DNA of 25,219 nt, taken from positions 397,628 to 422,846 of the forward strand of contig MU646404.1 in the NCBI GenBank assembly GCA_026770585.1. The letters are read 5' to 3'. A program made the translations under genes and the position numbers. The stretch comes from Baffinella frigidus (taxonomy: Eukaryota > Cryptophyceae > Cryptomonadales > Baffinellaceae). Shown piece by piece: positions 7,766-15,440 of this stretch. The notes under the pieces were generated by a model, which ran no database searches, had not been told where the DNA came from, and saw only the letters and a program-made list of their open reading frames with translations. Positions within the stretch are counted from its first letter, which is position 1; every line of letters starts with the position of its first letter.

Positions 7766-7850
7766 AAAAGCGGACTTCGAAGGGGGGGGGGTAAATAACC
7801 CCTAAGCGACAAGACCGAGGACCCTACGGTAGGCAACCCGTAGGAACATA
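7766..7850 (+). repeat. Family P repeat, copy 1
   Basis: GCGGACTTCGAAGGGGG, TAAATAACCCCTAAGCGAC, AAGACCGAGGACCCTACGG correspond to GCGGCCTTCGAAGGGATTTC, TAATAACTCCAAAGCGAT, AAGACCCAGGACCCTACGG at 8226-8300. The shared CCCTACGGTAGG core also occurs in families B and K. Confidence 0.6.
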
Positions 7851-7859
7851 GGGGGGTTC

Positions 7860-8225
7860 CTACGGACAAGGTAACGGAAACTCGGCCCGATTTGGGCCGA
7901 AAATCCCTTCGTATCCCGCTGTGTGGATGCTGAAACTAGGATGATGCCGAGATCAGGGTTGTCCAAAAGTAGGAGGCACCACGAAGTGGTTCATAGACCA
8001 AGCCAGGTCCACAGCTGCAAGCTTGGGAGCCTGGAACACAGAGGCGAGCTCTCTTCAGCTCTAGCTTGACTAGCCTGACCAGTCCTTGGTCAAAGGCCCG
8101 AGCCCCAGCAGCCCCTGGTCAAAAGGGGCTGCTGACCCGAGAACTAGTCACCCAGACAGTCGTGTACCGCTAGGGATACTCGTCTTAAGGGAGTCGGACT
8201 TCTAAGGCAGTCATAAGGCTGCAAC
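7860..8225. other. No gene; small hairpin at 8108-8132
   Basis: An 8-bp perfect stem GCAGCCCC/GGGGCTGC encloses TGGTCAAAA at 8108-8132, inside a larger imperfect symmetry CCCGAG...GACCCGAG. Tandem ACTAG/CTGACCAG words precede it. No open frame or domain is convincing. Confidence 0.4.
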
Positions 8226-8300
8226 AGCGGCCTTCGAAGGGATTTCGTTAATAACTCCAAAGCGATAAGACCCAGGACCCTACGGTAGGTCGTAAGTGCG
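8226..8300 (+). repeat. Family P repeat, copy 2
   Basis: Second copy of the segment described at 7766; it lies 28 bp upstream of the family E element. The two copies, together with the paired 7694 and 8474 segments, suggest an older duplication within this region. Confidence 0.55.
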
Positions 8301-8327
8301 AAGTTCGTTTTGGCCAAGTCCTACCAG

Positions 8328-8464
8328 CCACACGGTGGGCTTCGAGGATTCCGTTGGGCCTGGATTCCAGGGGGTGCGTGACCAAATTGCACCAGAAAAT
8401 CTTTCAAGTTAATTGCCTCAAGGCAAGTTGACTTTTGATGAAAGGTTCGTAGCCCACCGTGTGG
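8328..8464. mobile_element. Family E inverted-repeat element copy 1
   Basis: 137 bp with ends CCACACGGTGGGCT and AGCCCACCGTGTGG, an exact 14-bp inverted repeat. Interior words GGATTCCAGGGGGTGCGTGA, GTTGACTTTTGATGAAAGG are shared with a second copy at 17322-17462 inside an ankyrin-gene intron. A non-autonomous DNA transposon is the likely identity. Confidence 0.7.
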
Positions 8465-8499
8465 ATTGGCTCTAGGACGAATCAATGAGAAACAAGTGA

Positions 8500-8572
8500 C
8501 ATTTTCTGCAGAACAAGTTCCAGTGTCCGCCTATGTTGGGAGCTCGAAGAACCTAAAGAACCTAAGACCTAA
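8500..8572 (+). repeat. Family C insertion, 73 bp, 5'-shortened
   Basis: Comparison with the uninterrupted segment at 7694 defines the insert as 8500-8572, to within a base or two. It starts at CATTTTCTGCAG, lacking about 15 bp present at the start of other copies, and ends in the tail ACCTAAAGAACCTAAGACC. Loss of the 5' end together with a short tandem-repeat 3' tail is typical of SINE-like retroelements; that interpretation is inference. Confidence 0.7.
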
Positions 8573-8626
8573 AAGTTCGCAAACCTACCATCGAGGTCGC
8601 GAGAGAGACCTTCATTACTACCAGAC

Positions 8627-8629
<3 letters not shown>

Positions 8630-8675
<46 letters not shown>

Positions 8676-8676
8676 C
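8630..8676 (+). repeat. GA microsatellite
   Basis: Almost pure GAGA run of about 45 bp. It creates spurious repetitive open frames on both strands. Confidence 0.9.
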
Positions 8677-8845
8677 CTTCATTACTTGTTGTTGACATTT
8701 TGCAAATTTTTACAAAGTTAAAAAAAGACGAATCCGGTCAGCTGGGCGAATTCGCCGAAAATTATCAGTTTCGTTCTCCGAGGGAAGGAAATCTCGTCAG
8801 CAACTTCTATGAAAACTTCGGTGGCCCAAAAGCACCTCGTGTCTG

Positions 8846-8945
8846 TCCCGCACCAGGGCACTCGAAACATCCACTTTTGACATCTTTCAAGGGAAATACC
8901 TTGAATTCTTAAGTCAACCGCGCCAGATCTGGCGCGGATAAGACA
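8846..8945 (-). repeat. Family J repeat copy 1 with 20-bp perfect palindrome
   Basis: The reverse complement matches 24150-24247 over about 95 bp (CTTAAGAATTCAAGGTATTT, GAAAGATGTCAAAAGTGGATG, TTTCGAGTGCCCTGG). Each copy holds a perfect palindrome centred on AGATCT: CCGCGCCAGATCTGGCGCGG at 8918-8937 here, and ACGTCAGATCTGACGT in the other. This lies about 170 bp upstream of the second RWP-RK copy. Confidence 0.75.
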
Positions 8946-9105
8946 TCGGTCGATCATTTTTGCGAGGTCGCAACGTGTAGTAAAAGTTGTAAGTAAATCG
9001 ACTGTATCTTGTCAGCAAGGTCAATAAGGGGGACACATGTACGCATTGTTGACTCGGGTCACCGAGATGCGACCCACCCCAAGGAAGAGACGACATCTCC
9101 CAGCC

Positions 9106-10154
9106 ATGTCCGCTGATCCTCCCTCCCTGCCTGCCTCCAGCGACACTGCAACCGACGCCGCCAGGAAGCACGAGGTACACTTCGAGCCGCCTGTTTCCCT
9201 GACGCCCGAGGCTTCACGCTCCCAGGCGCAGCAAGACAACGCCGGGGGCAGCGCCGGCAAAGGCGATGTTGACTCTCTCGCCACAAAAGTCAAAGGTGTG
9301 TTTGTCGACGTGGTGACCCCGCGCCGCAGGGGCAACGAGCCGAAGGTGGTGCTCACGCGGGAGCTTCTTCAGAGCTTTTATCATCTCCCGCTCGACACCG
9401 TCGCCGAACACCTCTTCATATCCAAGACCGCCATCAAATTTTCATATTTAGATTGCAAAAATGGTCACGCGGTTTTGAGGCCCATGTTACCACGGAAATG
9501 AGGATTTTTTTTGTAAAATGAGGCCCATTCACAATTTTAATTGGAAAATACCCCTATTTTGAGGTAATTAAGCTAACGGACTTTAGCTAAAACTAAAAAC
9601 AAGGGCGAGGGGACGGATCTGGGAATTTCGTGGTACAAATTCCTTCACGAAAAATCATTTCCCAAACCCGTCAGCACTTTTTAAAAAGGGAGCCAAGATC
9701 TCGACACTTTTCTCAACGAGTTGTGTTTTCCTCTCGAACGGCGCCCTGGCGGCGCGCGGGGTCGGGCTTGTGCCCGACGGGGGCGGGCCCCCTCGCCCTT
9801 GTTTTTAGTTTTAGCTAAAGTCCGTTAGCTTAATCACCTCAAAATATGGGGTATGTCCTGATGAATTTAGTCCCAAAATGTTCCTCATTTTACCACGGAA
9901 ATGGGGAACATTTTACAAAACAATATCCCATGTGACCCCTCAAATGAGGCCACGGGGCCGCGCAAGCAGCGGCAGATGGCTGTCACGAAGCCCGAGCAGG
10001 CTTCGGACTCGGAGCACGGGCGCACCCTCCACGACAATGCCGACACGCTCCTTTCCACGGGGAACGTGTCTCTCGAGCGCCAGCGGGTCGGTGACGTGCA
10101 GATGGTTCCGACCGTTGCAATAAGCGTGCAGCTCTTCCCTGGCATCACGCTGCC
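9106..10154 (+). pseudogene. Second RWP-RK-like copy, disrupted
   Basis: 9106-9438 aligns with the first 110 codons of the gene at 5170 (MSADPPSLPASSDTAT, KHEVHFEPPVS, VLTRELLQSFYHLPLDTVAE). At ISKTAIK similarity stops, and 9439-9950 is foreign sequence. Similarity resumes at 9951 (RKQRQMAVTKPEQ, NVSLERQRVGDVQ) and ends near PGITLP, where a telomere-like array supplies a TAA stop. The insert replaces about 43 bp of coding sequence holding AACRRLGLSKWPF, the recognition-helix and WP part of the domain. Flanks remain in the same frame, but the insert contains stops and lacks convincing splice borders. The N-terminal half is well conserved, so the break seems fairly recent. A truncated peptide without DNA-binding ability could still be made. 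Confidence 0.8.
9439..9950. mobile_element. 512-bp insert with long inverted repeats
   Basis: Contains arms 9561-9612 and 9789-9840 that are complementary at 51 of 52 positions (GAGGTAATTAAGCTAACGG, TTTAGCTAAAACTAAAAAC, AAGGGCGAGG). Weaker complementarity extends outward (ATACCCCTATTTTGAGG against CCTCAAAATATGGGGTAT) and further to TAAAATGAGG blocks. The centre is GC-rich at 9740-9790 with a GTCGGGC/GCCCGAC hairpin. There is no transposase frame, so a non-autonomous element is likely. A possible TCAAAT flanking duplication (9434-9439 and 9940-9945) is weak. Boundaries come from alignment to the intact gene copy. Confidence 0.8.
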
Positions 10155-10526
10155 CTAAACCCCAACCCCCAACCCCCAACACCTAAACGCTAAACCTTAA
10201 ACCCTGAACCCTGAACCCTAAACCCTAAACCCTAAACCCTACACCCGAAACCCTAAATCCTAAACCCTAAACCCGAAACCTTAAACCCTGAACCCTGAAC
10301 CCTGAACCCTGAACCCTCAACCCGAAACCCAAAACCCGAAACCCGAAACTCTAAAACCCCAAACCCCAAACCCCAAACCCTAAACCCCAAAACCTGAACC
10401 CTGAACCCTAAACCCTAAACCCTAAACCCTAAACCCCAAACCCCAAACCCTAAACCCTAAACCCTAAACCATAAATCCTAAACCCTAAACCCTAAACCCT
10501 AAACCCTAAACCCTAAACCCTAAACC
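10155..10526 (+). repeat. Interstitial telomere-like array
   Basis: About 370 bp of CCCTAAAC, CCCTGAAC, CCCGAAACC and CCCCAAACC words directly after the truncated RWP-RK copy, ending CCCTAAACCAG then GTAGGAGG. It starts at the position equivalent to codon 205 of the intact copy, well inside exon 1 and not at that gene's intron site. It could therefore be an insertion or a new intron rather than the old one. No sequence like exon 2 (6181-6342) follows. Confidence 0.85.
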
Positions 10527-10990
10527 AGGTAGGAGGGTTCCTGCCTCGGGGCGCCCTGCACACCCCCAGTGGCTACCAAATCGACGATTTTCGATTTGGG
10601 ATTGCAAGGGGGTTGAAGTCGGAATCCGACTTCAACGGCTCCAATTCCGCTTATTTGCCTCAGCCGTAAAAGTTGGTGGTAGGGTGGAACTCGAGTTCGG
10701 GAGCTCGAATGCTTTGCACAGATGAGAGGGAGAGGAAGAGAGAGAGATGAGAGAGAGATGAGAGAGAGATGAGAGAGAGATGAGAGAGAGATGAGAGAGA
10801 TGAGAGAGAGAGAGAGAGAGATGAGAGAGAGAAATGAGAAAGAAATGCCTACGCGGGACTTGTCCCCAGACAACCACTCGGGGGATACAGTCCCGTAAAG
10901 TCACTCTGGGGATACAGTCCCGTGTAGGATGACCGGATTGACTTTATCCCCAGACAGCCGCCGGGGGCGCCCCCGACACCCCCGGTGGCG
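10527..10990. other. No gene; GA-rich microsatellite and short repeats
   Basis: 10735-10830 is a run of GAGAGATGAGAGA units, giving spurious Ser/Leu-rich frames. At 10875-10925 GGGGATACAGTCCCGT occurs twice, 40 bp apart. No protein is recognised. Confidence 0.6.
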
Positions 10991-11060
10991 GTTCTTCGAG
11001 CTCCCAGCATAGGCGGGAACTGGAACTGGTTCTGCAGAAAGGCCAAGCCTCCATTCGGAT
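10991..11060 (-). repeat. Family C repeat, single copy, minus orientation
   Basis: In reverse it reads GGCCTTTCTGCAGAACCAG, TTCCCGCCTATGCTGGG, AGCTCGAAGAACC. The CCTAAAGG tail is missing here. Confidence 0.65.
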
Positions 11061-11412
11061 CACTGCAAGCTGTACAGAGCCGCACAGCGAGCTTGAGGGG
11101 CAGCGCGCACGAAATCCGTCATCGGTGTCAGATTTTCCAAAACAGGACCCGGGATTGTATACCGACACACAGTCTCTTGCATGGAATTGGCCCACGAGCC
11201 CTCCACAAGTCGTCCGAGAGAGAGGGAGAGGGAGAGAGAGAGAGAGGTCTGGTTCAGAGCGAGAGTGGGAGGGATGGGAACGCGGACCGCTAGGCGACAT
11301 CTGCTTAGTAGCCACTAGTAGCCAAGGACTGGCCAACTAGGAGCGACTTTTCACGTCAATACATCTTCATCTTACATCATGTATGGTCTGAGGAGAGGGC
11401 ATCTGGAGTCCG
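11061..11412. other. No gene recognised; GA tract
   Basis: A GAGAGGGAGAGG tract spans 11213-11248. Short open frames on both strands are repeat-derived or featureless. Confidence 0.4.
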
Positions 11413-11590
11413 CTGCCGAGTGAGGACGGGACACAATTTTGGGTTTTGAAAAGGGGTTTGAAAACTTTCACCTGAATCCTTAAGGACAGAGTCTTTTAAA
11501 ATGAAAAGCCAGGTCCGGAATCCGGACCTGGCTTTTAAAACCTGGCTTTTAAAAACGTGCTTCTTTCGCTCGACAGTGGCCTCTCGCTGG
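11413..11590 (+). repeat. Family H repeat copy 1 with strong hairpin
   Basis: Shares GAGGACGGGACACAATTTT, AAAGGGG-like tracts and GCTCGACAG(T/C)GGC with 14930-15080. In the middle, AAAAGCCAGGTCCGGA (11504-11519) pairs perfectly with TCCGGACCTGGCTTTT (11521-11536), followed by a further CCTGGCTTTTAAAA. Copy 2 keeps the hairpin with one G:U-type change, so the fold may matter to the element. Confidence 0.7.
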
Positions 11591-11604
11591 TGTCCTCTCA
11601 GGTG

Positions 11605-12024
11605 GAGCGAGATTGAGAGTGGTCCACTCAGTGCGGTCCACTTAGTGCAGTCAACTTAGTGCTAATCCCTGGCCAGGGAGTGAGAGTGATCCATTTAGTG
11701 CGGGCCGCTACTAGTCTCAGAGAGTGGGCCTCACTCGACTTGACCGACTATCCTCAAGTTGACGTGCTGGGTGTGCGGTACAACCCCGTCAACTTTGCAG
11801 AGGAAAACAGCCCGGATCGGCAGAAGTTACCGGAAATGCTCACAAATATTTTGACTTTGACGGCAAGTGACGTCTCGTCTGGTGATGAGGGTTCAGGATT
11901 TAGTAAGCTGGTCACCTTCCACAGGGCTTTAGGACCTGTTTACAGGGACCCTAAGAGGTTGATGGAGAAGAAGAAGAAGTTTAGGGATACCTGGGAGGGG
12001 TTGGGGTCAGGGTGTACGGTCTAG
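11605..12024 (+). other. Open frame overlapping dispersed repeats (uncertain)
   Basis: An ATG at 11659 opens 121 residues with a segment LGVRYNPVNFAEE and a charged MEKKKKFRDTW near the end. Two stretches are repeats: 11609-11710 contains tandem GTCCACTTAGTG words also at 3750, and 11767-11811 (GGGTGTGCGGTACAACCCC) recurs at 23832. In that second copy a TTTAGGACCTGT plus GAAGAAGAAG segment also follows. The frame is thus probably part of a dispersed element. No domain is recognised, and a real small protein cannot be excluded. Confidence 0.3.
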
Positions 12025-12520
12025 GTTGAAGTGTGCGGGTTTATGTTTGGTTAGGGAGGAAGGCGCGGGGAGAGGTGCACGAGCGGGCAGTGTTCTGCTC
12101 GGACGCTTTCCACGATGACTACCTCACCACAGGTTCCTCTTCTTACCCTGGATACAGCATGGAATATTCTCGCTATTTCAAGACTTGGGTAGTGGCTGGA
12201 GATCTCCTACGGCACCGATAACAGCCTCACCACAGAACCTTTTGATTCAACCTGACTACAGCGTGCACGATCTGTGCCTTTGTAAGGGCTGTAGTAGACC
12301 CTATCGGACTGTACTGCTACCCAGGATATTTTACCTCAAGTCAACAAAGCTGATCCTCAGCAGTAAGTTGCCATTTCATTTAGATGGACCTGCTCTGTCA
12401 ACAGGCATTTGACTTTAGGCGCTGGCTTTCAGTGGGAGTTGACTTGAGGTGAAATGTTCTGGCTCAGACTGTGGTAGGCCCTGTGGTTCCTTCAAGATAC
12501 GCGGTCCTTTCCTCACCGCC
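12025..12520. other. No gene recognised; diverged duplications and an inverted repeat
   Basis: TACCTCACCACAGGTTCCTC at 12120 and CAGCCTCACCACAGAACCTT at 12223 begin two related blocks of about 50 bp, each with TACAGC(A/G)TG further on. TTTTACCTCAAGTCAAC at 12329 is mirrored by GTTGACTTGAGGTGAAA at 12437. Short open frames show no domain. Confidence 0.4.
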
Positions 12521-12521
12521 A

Positions 12522-12750
12522 AACCCCAAACCCCAAACCATAAACCCCAAACCCCAAACCATAAACCCCAAACCCCAAACCATAAACCCCAAACCCCAAA
12601 CCCTGAACCCAAACCCCAAACCCTGAACCCTAAACCCCAAACCCCAAACTCCAAACCCTCAACCCCAACCCCTGAACCCTGAACCCTGAACCCTGAACCC
12701 TAAACCCCAAACCCTAAACCCTGATCCCCACACTTTCAACCCTAAACCCT
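12522..12750 (+). repeat. Telomere-like array (CCCCAAA variants)
   Basis: Tandem CCCCAAACCCCAAACCATAA units give way to CCCTGAACCCTGAA and CCCTAAACCC. It ends immediately before a CACGCAG acceptor-like site and the first of the duplicated exon relics at 12758, consistent with an intron on the plus strand. Confidence 0.85.
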
Positions 12751-12757
12751 CACGCAG

Positions 12758-13470
12758 TGGAATGTCTCTGCACCATGCGGCACAACGCCCAGATCCCAAA
12801 TGCTAATACCATCCTCCAAACACCAAAATTCGAACCTTTGAACCCTGAACCCTGAACCCTCAACACTCAACACTGTCGCAGTGGATTACCTCTGCACCAG
12901 CACAACGCGCAAATCCCGAAGTTCCAAAGGCAATAAAAGATACTGCAACCACATGAGATTGTCTTGGTTTTTGTATAGATTGGCATAGGTCTGGAGAGGA
13001 AGAACTTTAATGTCATCACCAAAATTTGAAATTCCCGAAGGACGTCCTGTAAATCGGACCCTCTAGCATTCTCGTGTGGCAGTGGAGTGTCTCTGCACCA
13101 CTTGTGTCGGAAACTTCGACTCATGACCTGGCGTGGACCCTGGACCCTGAACCCTGAACCCTCAACCCGATCGCAGTGGAGTGTCTCTGCACCATCAAGC
13201 ACAACGCGCAAATCCCGAAGCCGATCCGCAAGGGCTTCATGAGTCAGAATTTCGGGTTTGGTCACGTAGCTCAGGGAATTCCCCGAGCTACGTGACCAAA
13301 CGCGACTATTTGTGTGAAAATTACTACACAACGGTCCACTTGTAAGGGACTTGTGGAGTTCAAACTCTTGAAATACTCACATTGCTGCCCTCGTATGGCA
13401 GTGGAGTGTCTCTGCACCATCAAGCACAACGTGCAAATTCCGAAGGGGGCCCGCAAGGGCTTCTTGCAAA
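12758..13470 (+). pseudogene. Five tandem relic exons of type r (VECLCTIKHN)
   Basis: Copies follow CGCAG or GGCAG at about 12758, 12882, 13083, 13177 and 13402. The best (13177-13243) reads VECLCTIKHNAQIPKPIRKG followed by FM. Copy 1 has changes (MRHN), copy 2 has lost several bases, copy 3 breaks after CTT, and copy 5 lengthens with GARKGFLQT. Several are preceded by CCCTGAACCC or CCCTCAACCC words, as introns are here. The variation in length and frame suggests decayed exon duplicates rather than one working gene. I do not recognise the family; the two Cys and the Lys/His-rich part are the only marks. Confidence 0.5.
13256..13301. repeat. 46-bp near-perfect palindrome
   Basis: GTTTGGTCACGTAGCTC and its exact complement GAGCTACGTGACCAAAC (17 bp each) flank AGGGAATTCCCC, which is itself nearly symmetrical. 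It lies 12 bp after the best-preserved type r exon relic. Function unknown. Confidence 0.85.
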
Positions 13471-13495
13471 CACGGGTCCAGACCCCCCTTACATC

Positions 13496-13765
13496 CTAAA
13501 CCCTAAACCCTAGACCCTAGACCCTAGACCCTAACCCCTAACCCCTAACCCCTAAACCCTAAACCTCACACTCCAACCCCTAAACCCTCAACCCTCAACC
13601 CTCAACCCTAAGCCCTCAACCCCCAACCCTAAACCCTTGACCCTGAACCCTTAACCCTAAACCCTGAACTCTAAACCCTGCACCCTGCACCCTACACCCT
13701 AAATTTAAACCCTAAACACTAAACCCTAAACCATACACCCTTAGTTACACGCCCTAGACCCTGGG
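13496..13765 (+). repeat. Telomere-like array
   Basis: CCCTAAACCCTAGACCC and CCTAACCCCTAACC variants with CCCTGCACCC and CCCTACACCC. It lies between the last type r relic exon and the first type q relic exon, as an intron on the plus strand would. Confidence 0.85.
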
Positions 13766-13840
13766 GACGAACCCCAACCCCGGCAGGTCAACTGCTTCTA
13801 CCGGCTGAAGTGCTGCCTGCACCAAAGGCCCTGCCAGGGA

Positions 13841-14085
13841 AAATTACCACACAATCGGATCATACCAGTAACTCTGACGAAACTTACTACACAATCGGAT
13901 CGTACCAGTGATTCCAACGAAAATTACCACACAATCCGAAAGCAAGCTTTCTCTGCAGATCCTTTCTACGGAAGGGCGTGTCGTTGGCATATGTTGGGCG
14001 AAATTAAAACCTAAAGGACCTAAAGGATCATACCAGTGATTCCAACGAAAATTGCTACACAATCGGATCATACTAGTAACAGGTG
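13841..14085 (+). repeat. 40-bp tandem repeat interrupted by family C
   Basis: Units of 40 bp (AAATTACCACACAATCGGAT, CATACCAGTAACTCTGACGA) start at 13841, 13881 and 13921, and at 14049. The third unit is split between ACAATC (13936) and GGATCATA (14025) by an 88-bp family C copy. The neighbouring complete units show the site before insertion. Confidence 0.8.
13937..14024 (+). repeat. Family C insertion, 88 bp, full length
   Basis: Bounded by comparison with adjacent 40-bp units. It starts CGAAAGCAAGCTTTCTCTG, holds GGCATATGTTGGGCG and ends with AACCTAAAGGACCTAAA. With the 73-bp copy at 8500 this defines the element: about 88 bp, no inverted ends, and a CCTAAAGGA tandem tail. No clear target-site duplication is seen. 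Confidence 0.75.
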
Positions 14086-14572
14086 AATCATTCGTGCAGT
14101 AAATATCGTTGGCAGAAAAGACTTTACTTATTACTTTCGTTGAGATGAAAATCTCACGCAGGATACCTTCTTCTACCGCATGAAGTGCTGTCCCACGTGA
14201 TCAAACATGTGCCAGAAAAGACCGTGAAGTCATTTTTTTCAGCGAGCAAGTTGACTGTAAAAAGAAAAAATCCGCCGTGTGGTAAACCACACACCCTGCG
14301 CAGGACAACTTCTTCTAACGGATGAAGAACTGTCTGCACATTGTGCCCGCCGGGCCCTATCAGAGTGCCCTGGTCGTTGGAGCCATTTGGTACATTTAGG
14401 GCTTAAAATGTCACCGATTTGTACCGGAAATGGTTCAGATGGACGGCTTCCGAGATTATTTTGATCAAGAGACACGACTGAAGTGGAACCCCACACCCTC
14501 GGCAGGACAACTTCTTCTACCGGATGAAGTACTGCCCGCACTCGCGCGCCATCGTGCCCGTCGGCCCCTAGT

Positions 14573-14923
14573 ATCCCATAGGTGGCGAGTATTCCTCATG
14601 TGGCGAGCCCGAAGCCAACGTGCGCGCGGAGAGAGTTACTTTACAGAGAGTTGCTTTACAGAGAGAGAGAGAGACACCGCTGCTGAGTTACTTTACAGCG
14701 AGATACAGGCCCGTCGGCCCCTAGCCATCTCAGAGTGCCCTGGGCGTTGAAGATCTGTCCACATAAAAAGGCGTACGATAGCACCGAGCGCCCGGGGTGC
14801 ATGATGCCCGCACTCGCGCGCCATCGTGCCCGTCGGGCCCTAGTATCCCTCAAGTGGCGCCCCCCTAGCCGACGTGCGCGCGGAGCGAGTTACTTTACAG
14901 AGAGAGGGAGAGAGAGAGAGACC
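14573..14923 (+). repeat. Tandem block with GTGCGCGCGGAG...TTACTTTACAGAGAG
   Basis: Two related blocks carry CATCGTGCCCGTCGG(G/C)CCCTAGTATCCC, then GTGGCG, CAACGTGCGCGCGGAG or CGACGTGCGCGCGGAG, GAGTTACTTTACAGAGAG and a GA tract (14617-14675 and 14868-14921). Overlapping reading frames exist but are not conserved between blocks. Confidence 0.6.
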
Positions 14924-15080
14924 TCTGCCGAGCGAGGACGGGACACAATTTTAAAGGGGTAAAAAAACTTTTTCCTGGACCTTTTTAAGGGAATGGACTT
15001 GAAAATGGAAATGCCAGGTCCAGATTCTGGGCCTGGCTTTTACCTTTGTGCATACTTAGCTCGACAGCGGCGGCTCCAAC
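14924..15080 (+). repeat. Family H repeat copy 2
   Basis: GAGGACGGGACACAATTTTA, then a hairpin GCCAGGTCCAGA/TCTGGGCCTGGC (15013-15037) and GCTCGACAGCGGCGGC. It corresponds to 11413-11590, with a few internal deletions. From 15081 to 15232 nothing is recognised except a short GT repeat. Confidence 0.65.
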
Positions 15081-15232
15081 GCCCAGTGCGCAAAATGGCT
15101 ACAACGCCCAAGGCAATCTGAGATAGACTTTACTGGGCAGGCCCGTCGGCCCCTCCTAAGGGCAGTCGTGACTAGCCGTGTTATTCGTGTGTGTGTGTCG
15201 TGTTTAAAACAGTGTCGTGTTTCATTACGCAG

Positions 15233-15440
15233 CTTCTTCTACGGCATGAAGTACTGCCCGCACTCGCGCGCCATCGTGCCCTACAGGGGTACCTCGCTCA
15301 GAAGAAAACGCCCACCCCCCTAGGACCACCATAGGGCCCTAGGCATAAGGCTACTGTAAAGTCCTAGGGGGGGTAATTTCTTATGAGCGAGGTACCCCTG
15401 TACTGCCTGCACTCGCGCGCAATCGTGCTCGCCGGCGAGC
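15233..15440 (+). pseudogene. Type q relic exon split by a family A element
   Basis: After CGCAG, 15233-15281 reads FFYGMKYCPHSRAIVPY and then enters the family A element. To the right of it, from 15401, TACTGCCTGCACTCGCGCGC and AATCGTGCTC repeat the end of the same exon. The element therefore lies between two copies of the YCPHSRAIV coding stretch, probably inserted within a partial tandem duplication. Confidence 0.5.
15282..15402. mobile_element. Family A element copy 5
   Basis: TACAGGGGTACCTCGCTCA at the left and TGAGCGAGGTACCCCTGTA at the right, both bordered by TA. Internal sequence CCTAGGACCACCATAGGGCC and CTAGGCATAAGGCTACTG. It is 121 bp, the same length as copy 1, and very similar to it. 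Confidence 0.8.

Larger units (their letters stand above)
13786..14572 (+). pseudogene. Tandem relic exons of type q (FFYRMKYCPHSRAIV)
   Basis: Copies follow GGCAG or CGCAG at 13786 (VNCFYRLKCCLHQ), 14162 (DTFFYRMKCCPT, then stop), 14304 (DNFF, stop, RMKNCLH) and 14506 (DNFFYRMKYCPHSRAIVPVG). A 3' fragment of this type is at about 14809-14840 and another good copy is at 15233. The copies differ by stops and lost ends, so most cannot be functional. The conserved YCPHSRAIVP peptide is not one I recognise. Their position after the type r relics, separated by telomere-like DNA, suggests r and q were consecutive exons of one gene. Confidence 0.5.

Noticed and set aside
8466-8912. 148-residue plus-strand frame
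   Set aside because: It is assembled from a family C insert, a GA microsatellite and part of family J, so it is not a conserved protein.
9439-9950. The insert as a spliced intron of the second RWP-RK copy
   Set aside because: There is no GT at the left border or AG at the right border where similarity breaks, and coding sequence for the domain core is missing, so splicing would not restore the domain.
10520-10904. Ser/Leu-rich minus-strand frames
   Set aside because: Produced by the GAGAGATGAGA microsatellite; no flanking domain.
12415-12682. Frames encoding NPKPQTP-type or VWGLGF-type repeats
   Set aside because: These are translations of the CCCCAAACCC telomere-like array, expected in any frame without a stop. 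The same applies to 23417-23771.
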